Shown here piece by piece: positions 21,329 to 30,043 of a stretch of DNA of 40,344 nucleotides. Source of the stretch: a virus; the IMG/VR virus record IMGVR_UViG_3300027971_002725, positions 1 through 40,344 of that record; one strand, 5' to 3'. The translations under genes were made by a program, and so were the position numbers. The notes beneath the pieces were generated by a model, which worked only from the letters and a program-made list of their open reading frames with translations, did no database searches and had not been told where the DNA came from. How positions within the stretch are numbered: position 1 is the first letter of the stretch; each line of letters opens with the position of its first letter.

Positions 21329-23335
21329 TTATGTGGTAAGTGATTTTTTCTTGATAGAGAAAGAACCTTGTGCTTTGGCAGCACCGGCACCACGACGTGT
21401 GCCTTTGATATTTTCGCCACCCACAAGATCCACGGTGGCCTTGCCAAAGTTTCTACGTCTTGCAAAGTAAAACAATTCCAGGAATCGATTGAGACTCATG
21501 GTCTTGTCTTCCGGAAAGTCCAGGCGATATGTCGTAGCAATCTTCTTCAGAGGCCGATTGAAACTCAAGTAATCCCAGAGATTGTAATCCGATTCAAGAT
21601 TCATAGGATATTGATTTCTATCATTGTACTTGATGTAGTAGCTTCTTTGCAATTTCATCAAGCTGGCCAACATATCTTTGGGCAAGTCGTAGCGTTGCAA
21701 AAATGTCTCTAAGAAATCATACAGTTCATCCACTTTATCTTCTTGGTGCATGTTCATGCTGGTTCTATGGATGATATTCCAGCCATGTATCTCTACACCA
21801 ATCTTGGGATGGTTGATTCGTCCAGTGTTCATCCAGTTGGAGAAGTATTGTCTTGCTTCGGCTTCTTCTTTCTTCAACCATTCGTTGGTCATAAAGTACT
21901 CAAACAGATCTTCATAATACTCGTGGTAGCCGATGTTCTTGTACTTGTTGATAAATCTAGCAACTAAGGTGGCAAATCCATTGATATGGAATGTGGTCTG
22001 GAACCATGAAAAGATCTGTGCATCCAGCATCACTGGTGTAGGCATGTCTTTGGTACCAGTGATAACATCGATGCTTTCTTCAATGTGTTCTACACTATAG
22101 CTGCCGGCAAAGTAATCGGTCACGGGCTGGCTGGTGATCTTGAACAGCTTCTTCTGCAACAGATTCATTTCGGCGTTTTCCAACAACTGAGCTTGGAACA
22201 CAGTGATACCAGTGTGCTGATTCAGTTCGTACAAGGCATAGAAGTTCTTCTTCCAGGTCCCTAGAGTCTCGCCAGGCAAGCCAAGTATGAGTTCTGTGTA
22301 TGCAGGAATGTTGCGTTGGTCGCACAGCTCAAACACTTCGTTCAGCTTGTTCATCTCCATGTTCTTGCGGCGGATGTTCTCCAGCACATCCAGATCCAGA
22401 CTCTGTACCGATAGTGTTAGGCCTTGATTGAAGCCGCGAGCATCCAGCAGCTTCTTCACAATGTCTATGACTTCTTTCTTTTGATTCTTGGCCCAGGCCA
22501 CTGAGAATGTTCTTGGAGAACCGTATTTTTCTTGGCACTCGATGATCTTGTCAGCTATCATACCATCACGTTCGGGGAACATGCCAAAGTTGGCATCGGT
22601 GATTGAGATCCAGTCAAAGTTGCGTTGGGCCATCCACTCTAGTTCTGCGAACACACGTTCCAGTTCAAACTTCTTGACTTTGTTATAGGTAAGGCTACCC
22701 CAGTCGCAGAATGTACAAGCATAAGGACAGCCGCGATTGGTTTCTAATGTGCCTTGCCATGTGATCTCAGGATGGTCTGCAATCATCTTGTCAAAGATGC
22801 CTGACAGGTATGGGCTGGGTACTTCTTCTAGTGTTTCAATGCGTGTGGCATCTTGTGTTTTGATTGCTTGGCCATTTCGGTTGATCAGCAGGCCGGATAC
22901 ATTTTCCCAGTCTTTGGTTTCAAAGTGCTTGAGCAGATTTTTAAAAGTTATCTCACCTTCATAGCAGATCACCAGATCCATGAATGGTTCTTTCACAAAC
23001 AACTCAGGATCTTCGATAGCAACTTCGGGGCCACCAAATACTATAAGGCATTCGGGATTGAATGTTTTTATCAGCTGGGCCAGGTGATAGTTGTAGCGAT
23101 GATTCCACACATAAGTGGAGAACGCCACTAGGTGATTGGTGCTGAGCTTCAGTGCCAGTTCCTCGATAGGTTCTCTACGCCAGACCCACTCAGTGACTTC
23201 AAACCGTTCCCGGATCCAAGGATCAGCAAGGCTGTAACTCCATACCACACCAGCCGAGTAAGGCAAGTAATATGCATTGAACTCTTTGGGTCCTTGTTGA
23301 AAGTTGGGCTGGACCCAGGCAATTTTATATGTCAT
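21329..23335 (-). CDS. B12-binding-type radical SAM enzyme
   Basis: 668 residues. The first 150 resemble a cobalamin-binding Rossmann domain (IVFGGPEVAI, but no clear DxHxxG). The radical SAM core starts at RGCPYACTFCDWG (Cys 203, 207, 210). The C-terminal 250 residues are an extension with a basic, Gly/Ala-rich tail. B12-type radical SAM enzymes methylate unactivated carbons or phosphorus, or rearrange rings. It is flanked on both sides by the two GT2 paralogs, which suggests a shared substrate such as a sugar or a nucleotide-linked sugar. Confidence 0.85.
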   Translation of the reverse strand: MTYKIAWVQPNFQQGPKEFNAYYLPYSAGVVWSYSLADPWIRERFEVTEWVWRREPIEELALKLSTNHLVAFSTYVWNHRYNYHLAQLIKTFNPECLIVFGGPEVAIEDPELFVKEPFMDLVICYEGEITFKNLLKHFETKDWENVSGLLINRNGQAIKTQDATRIETLEEVPSPYLSGIFDKMIADHPEITWQGTLETNRGCPYACTFCDWGSLTYNKVKKFELERVFAELEWMAQRNFDWISITDANFGMFPERDGMIADKIIECQEKYGSPRTFSVAWAKNQKKEVIDIVKKLLDARGFNQGLTLSVQSLDLDVLENIRRKNMEMNKLNEVFELCDQRNIPAYTELILGLPGETLGTWKKNFYALYELNQHTGITVFQAQLLENAEMNLLQKKLFKITSQPVTDYFAGSYSVEHIEESIDVITGTKDMPTPVMLDAQIFSWFQTTFHINGFATLVARFINKYKNIGYHEYYEDLFEYFMTNEWLKKEEAEARQYFSNWMNTGRINHPKIGVEIHGWNIIHRTSMNMHQEDKVDELYDFLETFLQRYDLPKDMLASLMKLQRSYYIKYNDRNQYPMNLESDYNLWDYLSFNRPLKKIATTYRLDFPEDKTMSLNRFLELFYFARRRNFGKATVDLVGGENIKGTRRGAGAAKAQGSFSIKKKSLTT

Positions 23336-24195
23336 TGTGTACTTATGGGTTCTGCAGTCGCCGGCTTGCCAAAATGTGGATTGTTGAATTGCTTCATCTG
23401 ATGGTTAGGGTCATTTTCCAGCAATCTCTGCCAGGGTTCTTGTGTGCCTTTAAATATATTTTCAAAATATTCAGTACTTTGCCCGTGTTCTTGCATGTAT
23501 GTGGCTAATCGAGCACAGTCGCCTTGACGTAATCGTAAATTTTGTATGCTGTGAAAGTCATTGGGATCTTGTGGTTTGCCTTCAAGTATGTGCCGATCCA
23601 GGAAGGTGGCATCACCATTGTTGCCTGTTAGATCAAACCGATCATGCAACACATCCACTGGAATGCGTTCGTAGATGTCCAACAAGTAAGCCTGCTGACT
23701 CAACCACGCATCCTGTGAGCTGTGTGGAGAAATATATCCCAACAGATCAAACCACACCCGTGGAATAATAGGGAAAATGCTATAAGGATGCATGTTATGT
23801 GTGCAGAAGCCCAGCAGCGTGAGATGCTCACTGGTATGACTCATGATCACACTATCCCACCCCGTGGTCTCCATAGCAGCGTCATCATTCCAGATCATCA
23901 ACCATTTGCTGTCGGACACTTTGGCCAGTGCATTGTTGTATTTGTGCAAATTCACGTAGCCCAACCGATCAAACCTCATGGCAGTGTATGCAATAGATTT
24001 AGAATCCAGCCAAGGTTTGACCGTGCTGTTGAAGTAGTTGGTACCAACATTATCATCCTTGTCAAACGCAAACATCAATTGCAATTTTTCCGGATGGTCT
24101 GCTAGTTCTACTAGAGTTTTGATGCTGCGTTCCAAACTGGTGGTACGACCTCTAGTGGCCAGCAGCATGGCTATGTCATACTTGCGTTCAGTCAT
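23332..24195 (-). CDS. GT2-like glycosyltransferase (paralog 2)
   Basis: 287 residues from ATG at 24195. DIAMLLATRGRTTSLERSI, WNDDAAME and the shared QDAWLSQQAYLLDIY block mark it as a paralog of 20466-21311. The 25 C-terminal residues differ (PHFGKPATAEPISTQ). It overlaps the radical SAM start by four bases. Confidence 0.82.
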   Translation of the reverse strand: MTERKYDIAMLLATRGRTTSLERSIKTLVELADHPEKLQLMFAFDKDDNVGTNYFNSTVKPWLDSKSIAYTAMRFDRLGYVNLHKYNNALAKVSDSKWLMIWNDDAAMETTGWDSVIMSHTSEHLTLLGFCTHNMHPYSIFPIIPRVWFDLLGYISPHSSQDAWLSQQAYLLDIYERIPVDVLHDRFDLTGNNGDATFLDRHILEGKPQDPNDFHSIQNLRLRQGDCARLATYMQEHGQSTEYFENIFKGTQEPWQRLLENDPNHQMKQFNNPHFGKPATAEPISTQ

Positions 24196-24203
24196 TGAAT
24201 CTA

Positions 24204-24653
24204 TTATCCTTCGTAAATTGCACTGTTGGCACCGTGTTCTGCACATTCTACTCGAACACAATAACAACGGTTGTCAGTCTTTTCACGTATCAGTTGATCA
24301 GCAAAATTAAATGCATGTTCAGCAAACTTCTCTGCACCCACACCATCAAAGATACGTATCTCGGCCAAATTCAATACCTCCAATTCCAGAAACTTATGAA
24401 GGTATGGATCTGCGCTATCTAAGGCCAGCTTGTGATCAAAGTGATCTTCCAGCCAGGCTTTGAGCGCCTTAAGCCCTCCAAAATCCACTGCCCAGTTCTT
24501 GTTGTCTAATGAGTCACAGCCAAATGTGAATGTGAATGCCAGGCTGTAGCCGTGCAGCAGGTGGCAATGCGAATGATCAGCATTAGGCTGTCTAAACACT
24601 GCGCTCAACCCAATGTTGTGCCCGTAATGCTTGGTGGAATAGTATTTTGCCAT
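24204..24653 (-). CDS. queD: 6-carboxytetrahydropterin synthase (QueD)
   Basis: 149 residues. The zinc/catalytic block HSHCHLLHGYS (Cys 30, His 31, His 34) takes the place of CxxxHGH, with DFGGLK and FDHKLAL following and AEHGANSA at the end, as in QueD/PTPS enzymes. It converts dihydroneopterin triphosphate into CPH4, the QueE substrate. Own promoter at 24672 and AGGAG before the ATG. Confidence 0.88.
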   Translation of the reverse strand: MAKYYSTKHYGHNIGLSAVFRQPNADHSHCHLLHGYSLAFTFTFGCDSLDNKNWAVDFGGLKALKAWLEDHFDHKLALDSADPYLHKFLELEVLNLAEIRIFDGVGAEKFAEHAFNFADQLIREKTDNRCYCVRVECAEHGANSAIYEG

Positions 24654-24660
24654 GATTTTC

Positions 24661-24683
24661 TCCTATGTTAGATTATAGCATAG
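24661..24683 (-). promoter_or_regulatory. queD promoter with palindrome around the -10
   Basis: TATAAT (24672-24677) lies inside CCTATG...CATAGG, a six-base inverted repeat. No good -35 is seen. The predicted start is about 12 bases before the ATG. The palindrome could be an operator or a 5' hairpin holding the ribosome site. Confidence 0.5.
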
Positions 24684-24731
24684 GCGGCGGAGTTTGTATA
24701 GCGGGACGATGCCGATAGGCCGCTGTATGAG

Positions 24732-24739
24732 TATTTATG
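24732..24739 (-). promoter_or_regulatory. CATAAATA late-promoter-like box
   Basis: NATAAATA-type box overlapping the stop of the HIT gene; it would give queD a leader of about 70 bases. Confidence 0.3.
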
Positions 24740-25139
24740 TTGGCTGACGATAGCCATCTGCTTTGTAGTTGGCCTGCCCAGGTATGACCCCACGCACACC
24801 ACCAACCGAATCCTCACAGTCGCCCGACCGTCTTGGTATGAGATGCACATGTGGATACATTACTGTCTGGCCCGCTACCGAGCCAGAGTTAAATCCAATG
24901 TTGTAGCCCAAGCATTCGCCACGTTTGACCATGGCCTCTCCATGTCTCAATGCACTTTCGAATGCATCATTGATCACAGTCAATGTGTTGTAGGTGGGAA
25001 CAAACAACAGATGGCCTTGAGTCACCGGATATCGATCTCGAAACACAGCAACATGGAAGTCACTGAGTTCTTCTACCAGTTGATCCCAAGGCGCCACGCC
25101 GGCAGCACGGGCATCGTCAAGTGTTTCGTGATGTTTCAT
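24735..25139 (-). CDS. HIT-family nucleotide hydrolase/transferase
   Basis: 134 residues. The histidine triad appears as YPHVHLIPRR near residue 97. QGHLLFVPTYN and GYNIGFNSGSVAGQTV follow the Hint/Fhit pattern. HIT proteins split or transfer nucleoside monophosphates. It starts in an ATGA overlap with folE, so it is co-translated with the deazaguanine pathway. Confidence 0.82.
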   Translation of the reverse strand: MKHHETLDDARAAGVAPWDQLVEELSDFHVAVFRDRYPVTQGHLLFVPTYNTLTVINDAFESALRHGEAMVKRGECLGYNIGFNSGSVAGQTVMYPHVHLIPRRSGDCEDSVGGVRGVIPGQANYKADGYRQPT

Positions 25140-25930
25140 CTTGGTGCGAATTCCTGTTGCAGTTTAATATTGTCAAAGAACTCTTTTTTTGTGCCAGAAT
25201 CGTCCTTGAATGCACCTTTGAGTACAGTGGTCTGTGTAAGACTGCTATGTGCCATAATACCTCGATTGGTGCAGCAACCATGTTCGGCTTGTATATAAAC
25301 CGCTACATTGTCGCTGTCAGTGGCTTTCATGATTTCTCTTGCGATGTCGTTACACAGTTCTTCTTGTAGGGTGCCTCGACGAGCACACCACTGTGCTATT
25401 CTTGTATATTTAGACAATCCAATAAGTTTCTGGGCGGCGATGATCCCGATGTAAGCCACGCCAGCAACAGGTTGATGGTGATGACTGCACATGCTACGAA
25501 GCTCACTACGCACCACCAGCATACCTTCATAGCGGTCTGTTGTGTCGTTGGGAAAAGCTGTTGCGTCTGGTGGTGATTCATATCGTCCTGCCATTATCTC
25601 GTTGTAGTACATCTTGGCCAAGCGGTGTGCTGTGCCTTTGCTATTGGGATCATTTTCGCGATCAATCAACAAAGTGTCTAACACTCGTTCAAATGCATCT
25701 GTGGCTTCGTCGATCAGCCGAGTCTTTAGTGTTTCATCCAAATACTCGCTAATGTTGTCGCCGGCCCAGAATCTCTTGCCGTCTGTTTTCATCCGATCAC
25801 GCAGTGCGGTACTGAGATTCCGACCCTGTGCGCTACCGGCTTTCTTCTTCACATACGTTTGACCTTCTACAGGCACAAACTCTTCGTCACTGCCGGCTAG
25901 TAATGTATCTGGCACGAATTCTTCTGACAT
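25136..25930 (-). CDS. folE: GTP cyclohydrolase I
   Basis: 264 residues. RSMCSHHHQPVAG (Cys 148, His 150-152) and AEHGCCTNRGI (about 216-225) are the zinc and active-site motifs of FolE. The N-terminal 40 residues, with a repeated EEFVP, are a phage-specific extension. It makes dihydroneopterin triphosphate from GTP, the entry step to deazaguanines. AAGGAA precedes the ATG. Confidence 0.9.
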   Translation of the reverse strand: MSEEFVPDTLLAGSDEEFVPVEGQTYVKKKAGSAQGRNLSTALRDRMKTDGKRFWAGDNISEYLDETLKTRLIDEATDAFERVLDTLLIDRENDPNSKGTAHRLAKMYYNEIMAGRYESPPDATAFPNDTTDRYEGMLVVRSELRSMCSHHHQPVAGVAYIGIIAAQKLIGLSKYTRIAQWCARRGTLQEELCNDIAREIMKATDSDNVAVYIQAEHGCCTNRGIMAHSSLTQTTVLKGAFKDDSGTKKEFFDNIKLQQEFAPR

Positions 25931-25931
25931 G

Positions 25932-26522
25932 TTATTCCTTAATGGTTATAGTTCTCAAATCAGGATACTGCACGAACACAGGTTCTTGGGCTTGATATTG
26001 CTCCAGCAATGCCAATCCACGCACAGCATCTTCAACAGCGGGTTTATAATGATATCCCAACTGGAAAGTCTTTTGTGACTGCCAGGGTGAGATATTTAGG
26101 TCGCGACCATCATATCTTTGTTTTATCATCACATCATACGCTCGCTTGTTATCAAGCAGTATAGCACCACCGTGGCCTATCTGTAAAGGCTTTGTATGTC
26201 CAAAACTTAAACATTGCATCTGTCCATGCTTGTACATGCCGGATTCCAAGCGTCTAGCACTATCCCAGATCCGGGTGTAGGCAAAGTTGTATTCGCCGGC
26301 CCAGGTTTGTGTATCCTCATCCAGATACACATAGTCAATGCCCAGTTTGTGCATGGTCATTGGTATGCTAAGATAAGTGAATGGAGTCATCTTGAGACCT
26401 CTCACTCGGTCATACCTCATGCACATCTCAATGGCATGGGTGCAGCAATCAGTCATGATCGCATAAGGAGCACCGGTGTATGTGGCCAACGCCTTTTCAA
26501 ATTCCAATATCTTATCTAGCAT
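25932..26522 (-). CDS. Short DegT/DnrJ-like aminotransferase-fold protein
   Basis: 196 residues from ATG at 26522. TYTGAPYAIMTDCCTHAIEMC corresponds to the cofactor-binding start of DegT/DnrJ/EryC1 sugar aminotransferases, and LSFGHTKPLQIGHGGAILL to the region that carries the PLP lysine (SFGHTKP). The usual length is about 370-400, so the C-terminal half is absent. It could be a minimal enzyme, a partner subunit or a binding protein. Placed directly after galE. Confidence 0.7.
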   Translation of the reverse strand: MLDKILEFEKALATYTGAPYAIMTDCCTHAIEMCMRYDRVRGLKMTPFTYLSIPMTMHKLGIDYVYLDEDTQTWAGEYNFAYTRIWDSARRLESGMYKHGQMQCLSFGHTKPLQIGHGGAILLDNKRAYDVMIKQRYDGRDLNISPWQSQKTFQLGYHYKPAVEDAVRGLALLEQYQAQEPVFVQYPDLRTITIKE

Positions 26523-27459
26523 ACCAGTTCCATGCATGTTGTATCATATCATCTAATTCATACTGCATCCCGGTACCTGCAACCATTCCAAATTTGGCAG
26601 CACTGGCAGTGAGCATGGGAGGATCTCCTGGTCGCGGCTCACCAAGTTGGACTGTGACAGCACTACCGGTGATCCGTTGTGCCGCATCGATGATTTCTCT
26701 GTTGCTGGTTCCGTTGTTGGATCCAAGATTATATACGCCTGCTGTGACTTTTGGATCTAATGCCATCACATGTGCTCGGGCGATGTCAGCCACATGCACA
26801 TAGTCACGAACACAGGTTCCATCTTCGGTAGGATAGTCAATGCCATTCAGCACAAATTCTTTGTTGTCTCTAATACTTTCTAAAACTCTGGCGATGATGT
26901 GTGTGGCACCGGGTTCTTGTCCGTGTCTGCCCTCGGGATCGGCACCGCAGGCATTGAAATATCGGAATGCCACATAATCCAGGCCATAGGCTCGGTGATA
27001 GCTGGCCAGGATCTGTTCCACCATGCGCTTGCTTTCACCATACGGACTTACAGGTTCGCAAGGATCAACTTCGTGGCACGGAGTCATCACAGGCTCTCCA
27101 TACACCGCTGCCGAAGAACTGAAGATGATTCTAGTTTTAGGTAGAGCACTCATCACGATATCCAACATGTGGATAGTCTTGACCACATTGTTGTGATAAT
27201 AATCACTGGGATGCTTTATGCTGGGACCGACCAGGCTAGTGCCGGCACAATGTACAATGGCCGTGGGCACGAATTGTATCAATTTGGTTTTGGCCTGATC
27301 GCTGTCGATATCCGCCTGCACAAACTGATCAAATGTTTCTTGAAGATGTCGTGCGCAAGGGCGACGATCAATGCCCTGGACTTCATGCCCTGCATCCTTT
27401 AATGCCAGTGAGACTTGGCCACCAATGTAGCCTGCTGCGCCTGTGACTGCTACCTTCAT
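26512..27459 (-). CDS. galE: UDP-glucose 4-epimerase-like (GalE)
   Basis: 315 residues, extended SDR. GAAGYIGG (NAD-binding), SSSAAVYGEP (catalytic Ser/Thr region), YGESK (Tyr and Lys) and RYFNACGADPEG are canonical for GalE. It interconverts UDP-hexoses, supplying donors for the three glycosyltransferases nearby. ATGA overlap with the upstream glycosyltransferase. Confidence 0.9.
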   Translation of the reverse strand: MKVAVTGAAGYIGGQVSLALKDAGHEVQGIDRRPCARHLQETFDQFVQADIDSDQAKTKLIQFVPTAIVHCAGTSLVGPSIKHPSDYYHNNVVKTIHMLDIVMSALPKTRIIFSSSAAVYGEPVMTPCHEVDPCEPVSPYGESKRMVEQILASYHRAYGLDYVAFRYFNACGADPEGRHGQEPGATHIIARVLESIRDNKEFVLNGIDYPTEDGTCVRDYVHVADIARAHVMALDPKVTAGVYNLGSNNGTSNREIIDAAQRITGSAVTVQLGEPRPGDPPMLTASAAKFGMVAGTGMQYELDDMIQHAWNWYAR

Positions 27460-28667
27460 TGCACTTTTACCACTTGATATTTTTCATGAGCCACATGGTC
27501 GCGATATCTGTTGCCGGCTCGGTTCCACTGCTCACCACGTCCTTGGATGATATCGATGATGCGATCCACGGTACCGGTGTTCCAGTCTGAGATCAAGCCC
27601 ATGTTGTGATGCGGTTCGCGCAGTAGATTCTGCATCTTGTGATAGGCATCATCTATTGACCAAGCTACATAAAGTCTGTTGGGATCATTTGCAAAAGTCT
27701 CGGGGAAAGACCGATAAGCAGGATACAGCACATTACATCCAAGGGTATCCGCTTCTGAGACGGTGTTTGAAACCCAATCCTGAAGAGCACAATTGAAAAG
27801 CACACGAGTTGAATTAAGGTGAGCATAGTATTCATTCTTGCTGATGTTGTCGTAGATTTTGAGCTTGCCTTCAGCTTCCATCCTGCGAGCACGAGCCACA
27901 TACTCTGGGTTGTTGCTGCGCAACTCACCACCTGAGTAGATAGCAAACTCACATGGTTCGTCAGTAAGTTGGCTGTACATCTCGATCAAGTCCATGAAAA
28001 AGTCCGGTTGCTTCTCTTGGTCAAAACGTGCTGCGAATCCCACACGACGTGGGCGATCTGCGAATGGTCGGACGTTGCCAGCACCGCCAATGCGTTCTAA
28101 CACTTCAGTCTTGCCAAATGCCAGACCACTGATGTTGTAGATAGGCACATCCCATCCGGCCACTCTCATGTGCATGACCATTTCTTCATTAGTTGCAAGA
28201 ACTGCTCCACCGCTATCTCGAACCATTTCACACACCATTTTCTCATAGAGACCCATCCACTTAGCCATCCCCCAGACATGAACAAAGTCATCGGGATCGA
28301 TAGACTGAGCAAGACAGCGAACAAAAATACGAGGACGCAGGTTTGCAGGAACTTGATTGAGTATGTACGGCAGCGATTCAATGCCTGGCTGAAACATGTC
28401 TTCAAAGTAGATAACATCTTCATCGGTGACTTCTCCTTGTTGCATCAGTCGAACCAGGTTCATCAACTGGCTCATACCAAAGTAGCTGCGTCCATGTGCA
28501 TCCAGCACCTGTCCTACCACGATCTTTTGGCTGTTGTCTAGTGTGAGTCCGGGCACATATACCACATCGAGATTGTGCTGGTCGAACACACGTCGGTTCC
28601 ACTCGGTCAGTTGTAGTGTGTAGCGGGCTTCGTAACTTTCCAGCCCCATGTAGTAGAGTTTTCTCAT
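27456..28667 (-). CDS. GT-B-type glycosyltransferase
   Basis: 403 residues. Two Rossmann-like halves; the C-terminal half begins with RRVGFAARFDQEKQPDFFMD and ends with VSNTVSEADTLGCNVLYPAY, which corresponds to the E-x7-E donor-binding region of GT4-like enzymes. Acceptor unknown. Overlaps both neighbours by four bases. Confidence 0.75.
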   Translation of the reverse strand: MRKLYYMGLESYEARYTLQLTEWNRRVFDQHNLDVVYVPGLTLDNSQKIVVGQVLDAHGRSYFGMSQLMNLVRLMQQGEVTDEDVIYFEDMFQPGIESLPYILNQVPANLRPRIFVRCLAQSIDPDDFVHVWGMAKWMGLYEKMVCEMVRDSGGAVLATNEEMVMHMRVAGWDVPIYNISGLAFGKTEVLERIGGAGNVRPFADRPRRVGFAARFDQEKQPDFFMDLIEMYSQLTDEPCEFAIYSGGELRSNNPEYVARARRMEAEGKLKIYDNISKNEYYAHLNSTRVLFNCALQDWVSNTVSEADTLGCNVLYPAYRSFPETFANDPNRLYVAWSIDDAYHKMQNLLREPHHNMGLISDWNTGTVDRIIDIIQGRGEQWNRAGNRYRDHVAHEKYQVVKVQ

Positions 28668-28888
28668 GCGCGATGACCTGCCAATCTACGAGCGTCTTCC
28701 CACCACATGTTCTTGGCGTTCTTGCCTTGTGTGTATTTGGTGTATTGCTGCCATGCGTAGCTCTTGAAGTTGTAGAGATCTGCCTCGTTGTATCGATATC
28801 CGTAATCCTTACAGAATTCTTCGTATTGCTCGAGATCATTGAAGATCTCAGTCACACGGAGGTTGGGACGGAATGTGATTTTTGCCAT
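28664..28888 (-). CDS. Small phage protein
   Basis: 74 residues, MAKITFRPNLRVTEIFND, rich in Tyr, Asn and Trp. Family unknown. First gene after a 16-base gap; an AAGGAAAAAA stretch precedes the ATG. Confidence 0.7.
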   Translation of the reverse strand: MAKITFRPNLRVTEIFNDLEQYEEFCKDYGYRYNEADLYNFKSYAWQQYTKYTQGKNAKNMWWEDARRLAGHRA

Positions 28889-28904
28889 TTTTTTCCTTAA
28901 AAAT

Positions 28905-29591
28905 TTAATTAAATTTTGATAACCAGTTGAACAAATTATGTTTTATTTCTTGTGCAAATAACTTATTTCCTCGTATGTTTGGATGAACATTCTGAAATAA
29001 ATTATACATCTCCAATTTATGCCAACTTCCAAATGTGTCCGAAACTGCATCTACTATATCGTAGTCGGGTCTGATGTGTGGATTGCTGACAATGATTCTA
29101 TGAGCCACGTCGGCACTCCATCCAAGATTTAAACGTATATTACATGTATCAGCTAAAAATTTCTGCCAACTTGGATGAATTACTTCAATATTTGGATGAT
29201 TACAATTCCATACATCACTGTGAGATCCTATCAACGCTATAGGATGGTCTAACTCGGAGAGTTCTTGTAAAATTTTTACATTAACTGATTCTCTGATGTT
29301 TCTCCATTCTTTGGTCTGGATGATATTTTCCATTGGGCAATCTTCGTACCACCATGCATCAAGTATAGGATCACTATAAAACCAAATGATGGGTCTATTT
29401 TTATGATTGGGATTGTTGATAAGATGTGATTGTAATTTTTTCAACAGTTTGTGATTGCTGTGTGCAGGTGTCGCCAAGTTGATCACCTCTAACTTTAATT
29501 CTTTAGCAATATTTGTAATTTCGGTATCTGTATCATCGTAGGTGTCGAAGCTTCTTGCTGCCCAACTTGGGCCAATATATATAGGTGTCAT
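28905..29591 (-). CDS. SGNH-like protein (copy 5)
   Basis: 228 residues. IYIGPSWAARS replaces block I GDS by GPS; ATPAHSNHKLL is in block III position; NVHPNIRGNKLFAQEI resembles block V. The missing Asp in block I makes activity uncertain. AT-rich like copy 3. Its start shares the TAATG junction with the QueD-like gene. Confidence 0.6.
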   Translation of the reverse strand: MTPIYIGPSWAARSFDTYDDTDTEITNIAKELKLEVINLATPAHSNHKLLKKLQSHLINNPNHKNRPIIWFYSDPILDAWWYEDCPMENIIQTKEWRNIRESVNVKILQELSELDHPIALIGSHSDVWNCNHPNIEVIHPSWQKFLADTCNIRLNLGWSADVAHRIIVSNPHIRPDYDIVDAVSDTFGSWHKLEMYNLFQNVHPNIRGNKLFAQEIKHNLFNWLSKFN

Positions 29592-30043
29592 TAGAGTTTA
29601 ATTGAATGAGCAGGTTGGGAGAGATTGTATTGAATAGATGCGCCGTTCTCTCCATCCTCGGACACATCGATCCAGATTGCTCGGTCCGGATATTTTGCGG
29701 CGATCTGATCATAGAGATCATCCGCCATCATTTCGCAACTTTTGTAGTCTAGACTTAGAGTGCTATCACGATACAGATTCTCGAGCCAGCGTTTGAATTG
29801 GATGAATTCGATGTCTCGGTCATTATGGAACACATCGATCCACACCCTGAAATGAAAGATGTGGCGATGAGCAGTAGCAAGGAACGATACATCATATTCA
29901 TCTCCAGTGGCCAGTGCAGGATCTGTAGCAGCGGCTGGATATTTATGGATACCTTCTTTGCGGAATGTGACCCAGACCTTGCGATCTGCATGATCACGCA
30001 CTCGCTTGCGTTGTTCTAGTAGTATTTGTTCTCTTTGATTCAT
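29591..30043 (-). CDS. Possible second PTPS/QueD-fold protein
   Basis: 150 residues. ATAHRHIFHFRVWIDV has spaced histidines on a beta strand, followed by DIEFIQFKRWLENLY and the C-terminal SEDGENGASIQY that parallels AEHGANSA of QueD. The catalytic Cys-His block of QueD is not visible. It lies two genes after dpdA, so it might tailor or decarboxylate the deazaguanine. The fold call is by eye only. Confidence 0.5.
   Translation of the reverse strand: MNQREQILLEQRKRVRDHADRKVWVTFRKEGIHKYPAAATDPALATGDEYDVSFLATAHRHIFHFRVWIDVFHNDRDIEFIQFKRWLENLYRDSTLSLDYKSCEMMADDLYDQIAAKYPDRAIWIDVSEDGENGASIQYNLSQPAHSIKL

Noticed and set aside
24668-24850. 60-codon frame before queD
   Set aside because: It overlaps the HIT gene in another frame and has no ribosome site.
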